Positions 10,991 to 11,953 of a stretch of 11,953 bases of DNA are shown here, piece by piece (position 1 is the first letter of the stretch; every line of letters starts with the position of its first letter). The stretch spans positions 1 through 11,953 of the forward strand of contig MFLZ01000008.1 in the NCBI GenBank assembly GCA_001781685.1. The letters run 5' to 3'. The stretch is from Candidatus Kaiserbacteria bacterium RIFCSPLOWO2_01_FULL_54_13. GTDB lineage: Bacteria > Patescibacteriota > Minisyncoccia > Phycocordibacterales > UBA2100. The position numbers and the translations under genes are program-made. The notes below the pieces were generated by a model that saw only the letters and a list, made by a program, of their open reading frames with translations, searched no databases and was not told where the DNA came from.

Positions 10991-11953
10991 GAGCGAAGCT
11001 GACATTCGCGCCGAGCGGGTAAAAAAGCTCGAGATACTCAAAAAGGCCGGGATGGAGCCATATCCGGCGCGCTCCGCGCGGGATACATCGATTGAGAGTT
11101 TTCTCTTTGATTTTGCGAAGCGGGAAAAAGGTGGTAAGACCGCGACAATTGCGGGACGCGCAATGACTATCCGCGGGCAGGGGGGAATTATTTTTGCGGA
11201 TATTTTCGACGGGACGGGACGGGTGCAGGTGGTCTTACAGGCTGATGCCGGGGCGGATGTCGAGTTGTTCGAGAGAGCGGCCGACGCGGGAGATTTTATA
11301 GAGTTTTCTGGCACGGCATTCAAGACAAAGCGGGGACAAGAGTCTCTAAAGGTTTCGTCGTGGAAGATGCTCGCGAAGTCGCTTCTTCCAATACCCGACG
11401 AATGGTTTGGGCTCAAGGACGAGGAAAAAGTGTTGCGCGAGAGGTATCTCGACATTCTTTTGAACAAAGATACACGCGCGATGTTCGAGCGCCGCGCCAA
11501 GTTTTGGCAGGTGGTCCGGGATTTTTATGTCGCGCGCGGCTTTCTTGAGGTGGAGTCGCCGGTGCTTGAAAATATTCCCGGAGGAGCCGATGCGCGCCCC
11601 TTCGTCACGCATCACAACGCCCTCGGTATCGACGTATACCTGCGCATTTCGCTTGAACTCTGGCACAAGCGCTTGCTCGTTGCCGGGTTTCCGAAAGTCT
11701 TTGAGATTGGCCGCGTATTCCGCAACGAAGGCCAATCGCGCGAGCACCTGCAGGATTTCGTATTTCTCGAGTCGTATGAAGCGTACAGCGACATGCGAGA
11801 GGGCATGAAGTTCGTGCAGGAGCTGTATCGGCACGTCGTCAAGGAAGTGTATGGAAAGTATTCTTTTGAGATACACGGGCACAACGTGGACTTTGCAGAG
11901 GAGTGGCCGATCGTGGATTTCGGGGCGCTTATCAAGAAGGAATATGGGATTGA
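10989..11953 (+). CDS. lysS: Lysyl-tRNA synthetase, class II (5' part, runs off the window)
   Basis: This cytoplasmic enzyme charges tRNA-Lys with lysine. About 321 codons are present with no stop; the C-terminal third (rest of the catalytic core and motif 3) is outside. The N-terminal OB-fold that binds the anticodon spans about 45-125 (TATIAGRAMTIRGQGG... VQVVLQ). The linker LKDEEKVLRERYLDILLN (about 140-157) is typical. Class II motif 1 follows (FYVARGFLEVESPVL), then PGGADARPFVTHHNALG and motif 2 FEIGRVFRNEG from about residue 238. The HxxDFVFLESYEAY that follows matches the family's H-N-P-E-F-T...E-x-Y-x-A-Y. ATG 10989 is chosen because it starts the family-like N-terminus (MSEADIRAERVKKLEIL). 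No SD is present, and the start touches the leader's closing helix. Confidence 0.96.
   Translation, partial: MSEADIRAERVKKLEILKKAGMEPYPARSARDTSIESFLFDFAKREKGGKTATIAGRAMTIRGQGGIIFADIFDGTGRVQVVLQADAGADVELFERAADAGDFIEFSGTAFKTKRGQESLKVSSWKMLAKSLLPIPDEWFGLKDEEKVLRERYLDILLNKDTRAMFERRAKFWQVVRDFYVARGFLEVESPVLENIPGGADARPFVTHHNALGIDVYLRISLELWHKRLLVAGFPKVFEIGRVFRNEGQSREHLQDFVFLESYEAYSDMREGMKFVQELYRHVVKEVYGKYSFEIHGHNVDFAEEWPIVDFGALIKKEYGI

Noticed and set aside
10946..11882. Minus-strand frames of 184 and 178 codons opposite lysS
   Set aside because: The plus strand encodes LysS continuously from 10989 to the window end with class II motifs; the minus frames are shadows.
1..11953. Alternative genetic code (TGA as Gly, as in some CPR lineages)
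   Set aside because: Several genes end cleanly at TGA with overlapping starts or terminators right after, and no family-conserved region is interrupted by TGA.
1..11953. CRISPR arrays, tRNA or rRNA genes, transposases
   Set aside because: I saw no regularly spaced repeats, no cloverleaf with CCA or T-loop motif, and no recombinase or transposase motif in any frame.

Overview
The window is a compact, moderately GC-rich bacterial chromosome segment. It has small genes, very short spacers and ordinary TGA stops. I think it comes from a Patescibacteria/CPR-type (Parcubacteria-like) genome. The grounds are the small cistrons, the near-absence of Shine-Dalgarno (SD) sites, promoters that abut start codons, and the gene repertoire (PurF, M29 aminopeptidase, class II LysS, MliC-like protein, orphan membrane proteins). 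That assignment is inference; no marker gene here proves it.

Layout. 1-1064: two small orphan cistrons. The first (283-642) is winged-helix-like and the second (782-1021) is unknown. Both have strong SD sites and hairpin terminators, and the first has a long leader with a perfect hairpin. 1149-2020: a stand-alone NIF3/YqfO-like domain protein overlapping a YbaK/ProX-type aminoacyl-tRNA deacylase. 2052-3524: purF, first enzyme of purine synthesis, with degenerate Fe-S ligands. 3526-4638 (minus): an unrecognised protein with an internal duplication. It is bracketed by two copies of the purF 3' tail, which suggests an insertion at the end of purF. 4731-5495: an ArsR regulator and SRPBCC/AHSA1 protein operon, whose promoter and start codon lie inside a perfect 16-bp inverted repeat. 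5581-5961: another small winged-helix-like protein with a strong terminator. 6067-7961: M29 aminopeptidase plus histidine phosphatase. 8091-8624: a membrane protein resembling an ECF transporter S component. 8642-9543 (minus): a dgkA-type kinase overlapping a PAP2 phosphatase, a likely undecaprenyl-lipid recycling pair. 9572-10327: ZIP metal transporter, divergent from the kinase over a shared -10 element. 10381-10851: membrane-anchored MliC-like lysozyme-inhibitor domain. 10989 to the end: lysS (5' part), preceded by a 125-nt leader that folds as a multibranched RNA closed by a 14-bp helix reaching the lysS start codon.

Two themes stand out. Most transcription units have a -10 hexamer ending only 6-9 nt before ATG, the expected signature of leaderless mRNAs. 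And two leaders (lysS and the first gene) begin with a tiny ORF whose ATG sits where transcription should start, followed by RNA that can fold: candidate leader-peptide or riboswitch-like control regions. No tRNA, rRNA, CRISPR array, transposase or integrase is visible.
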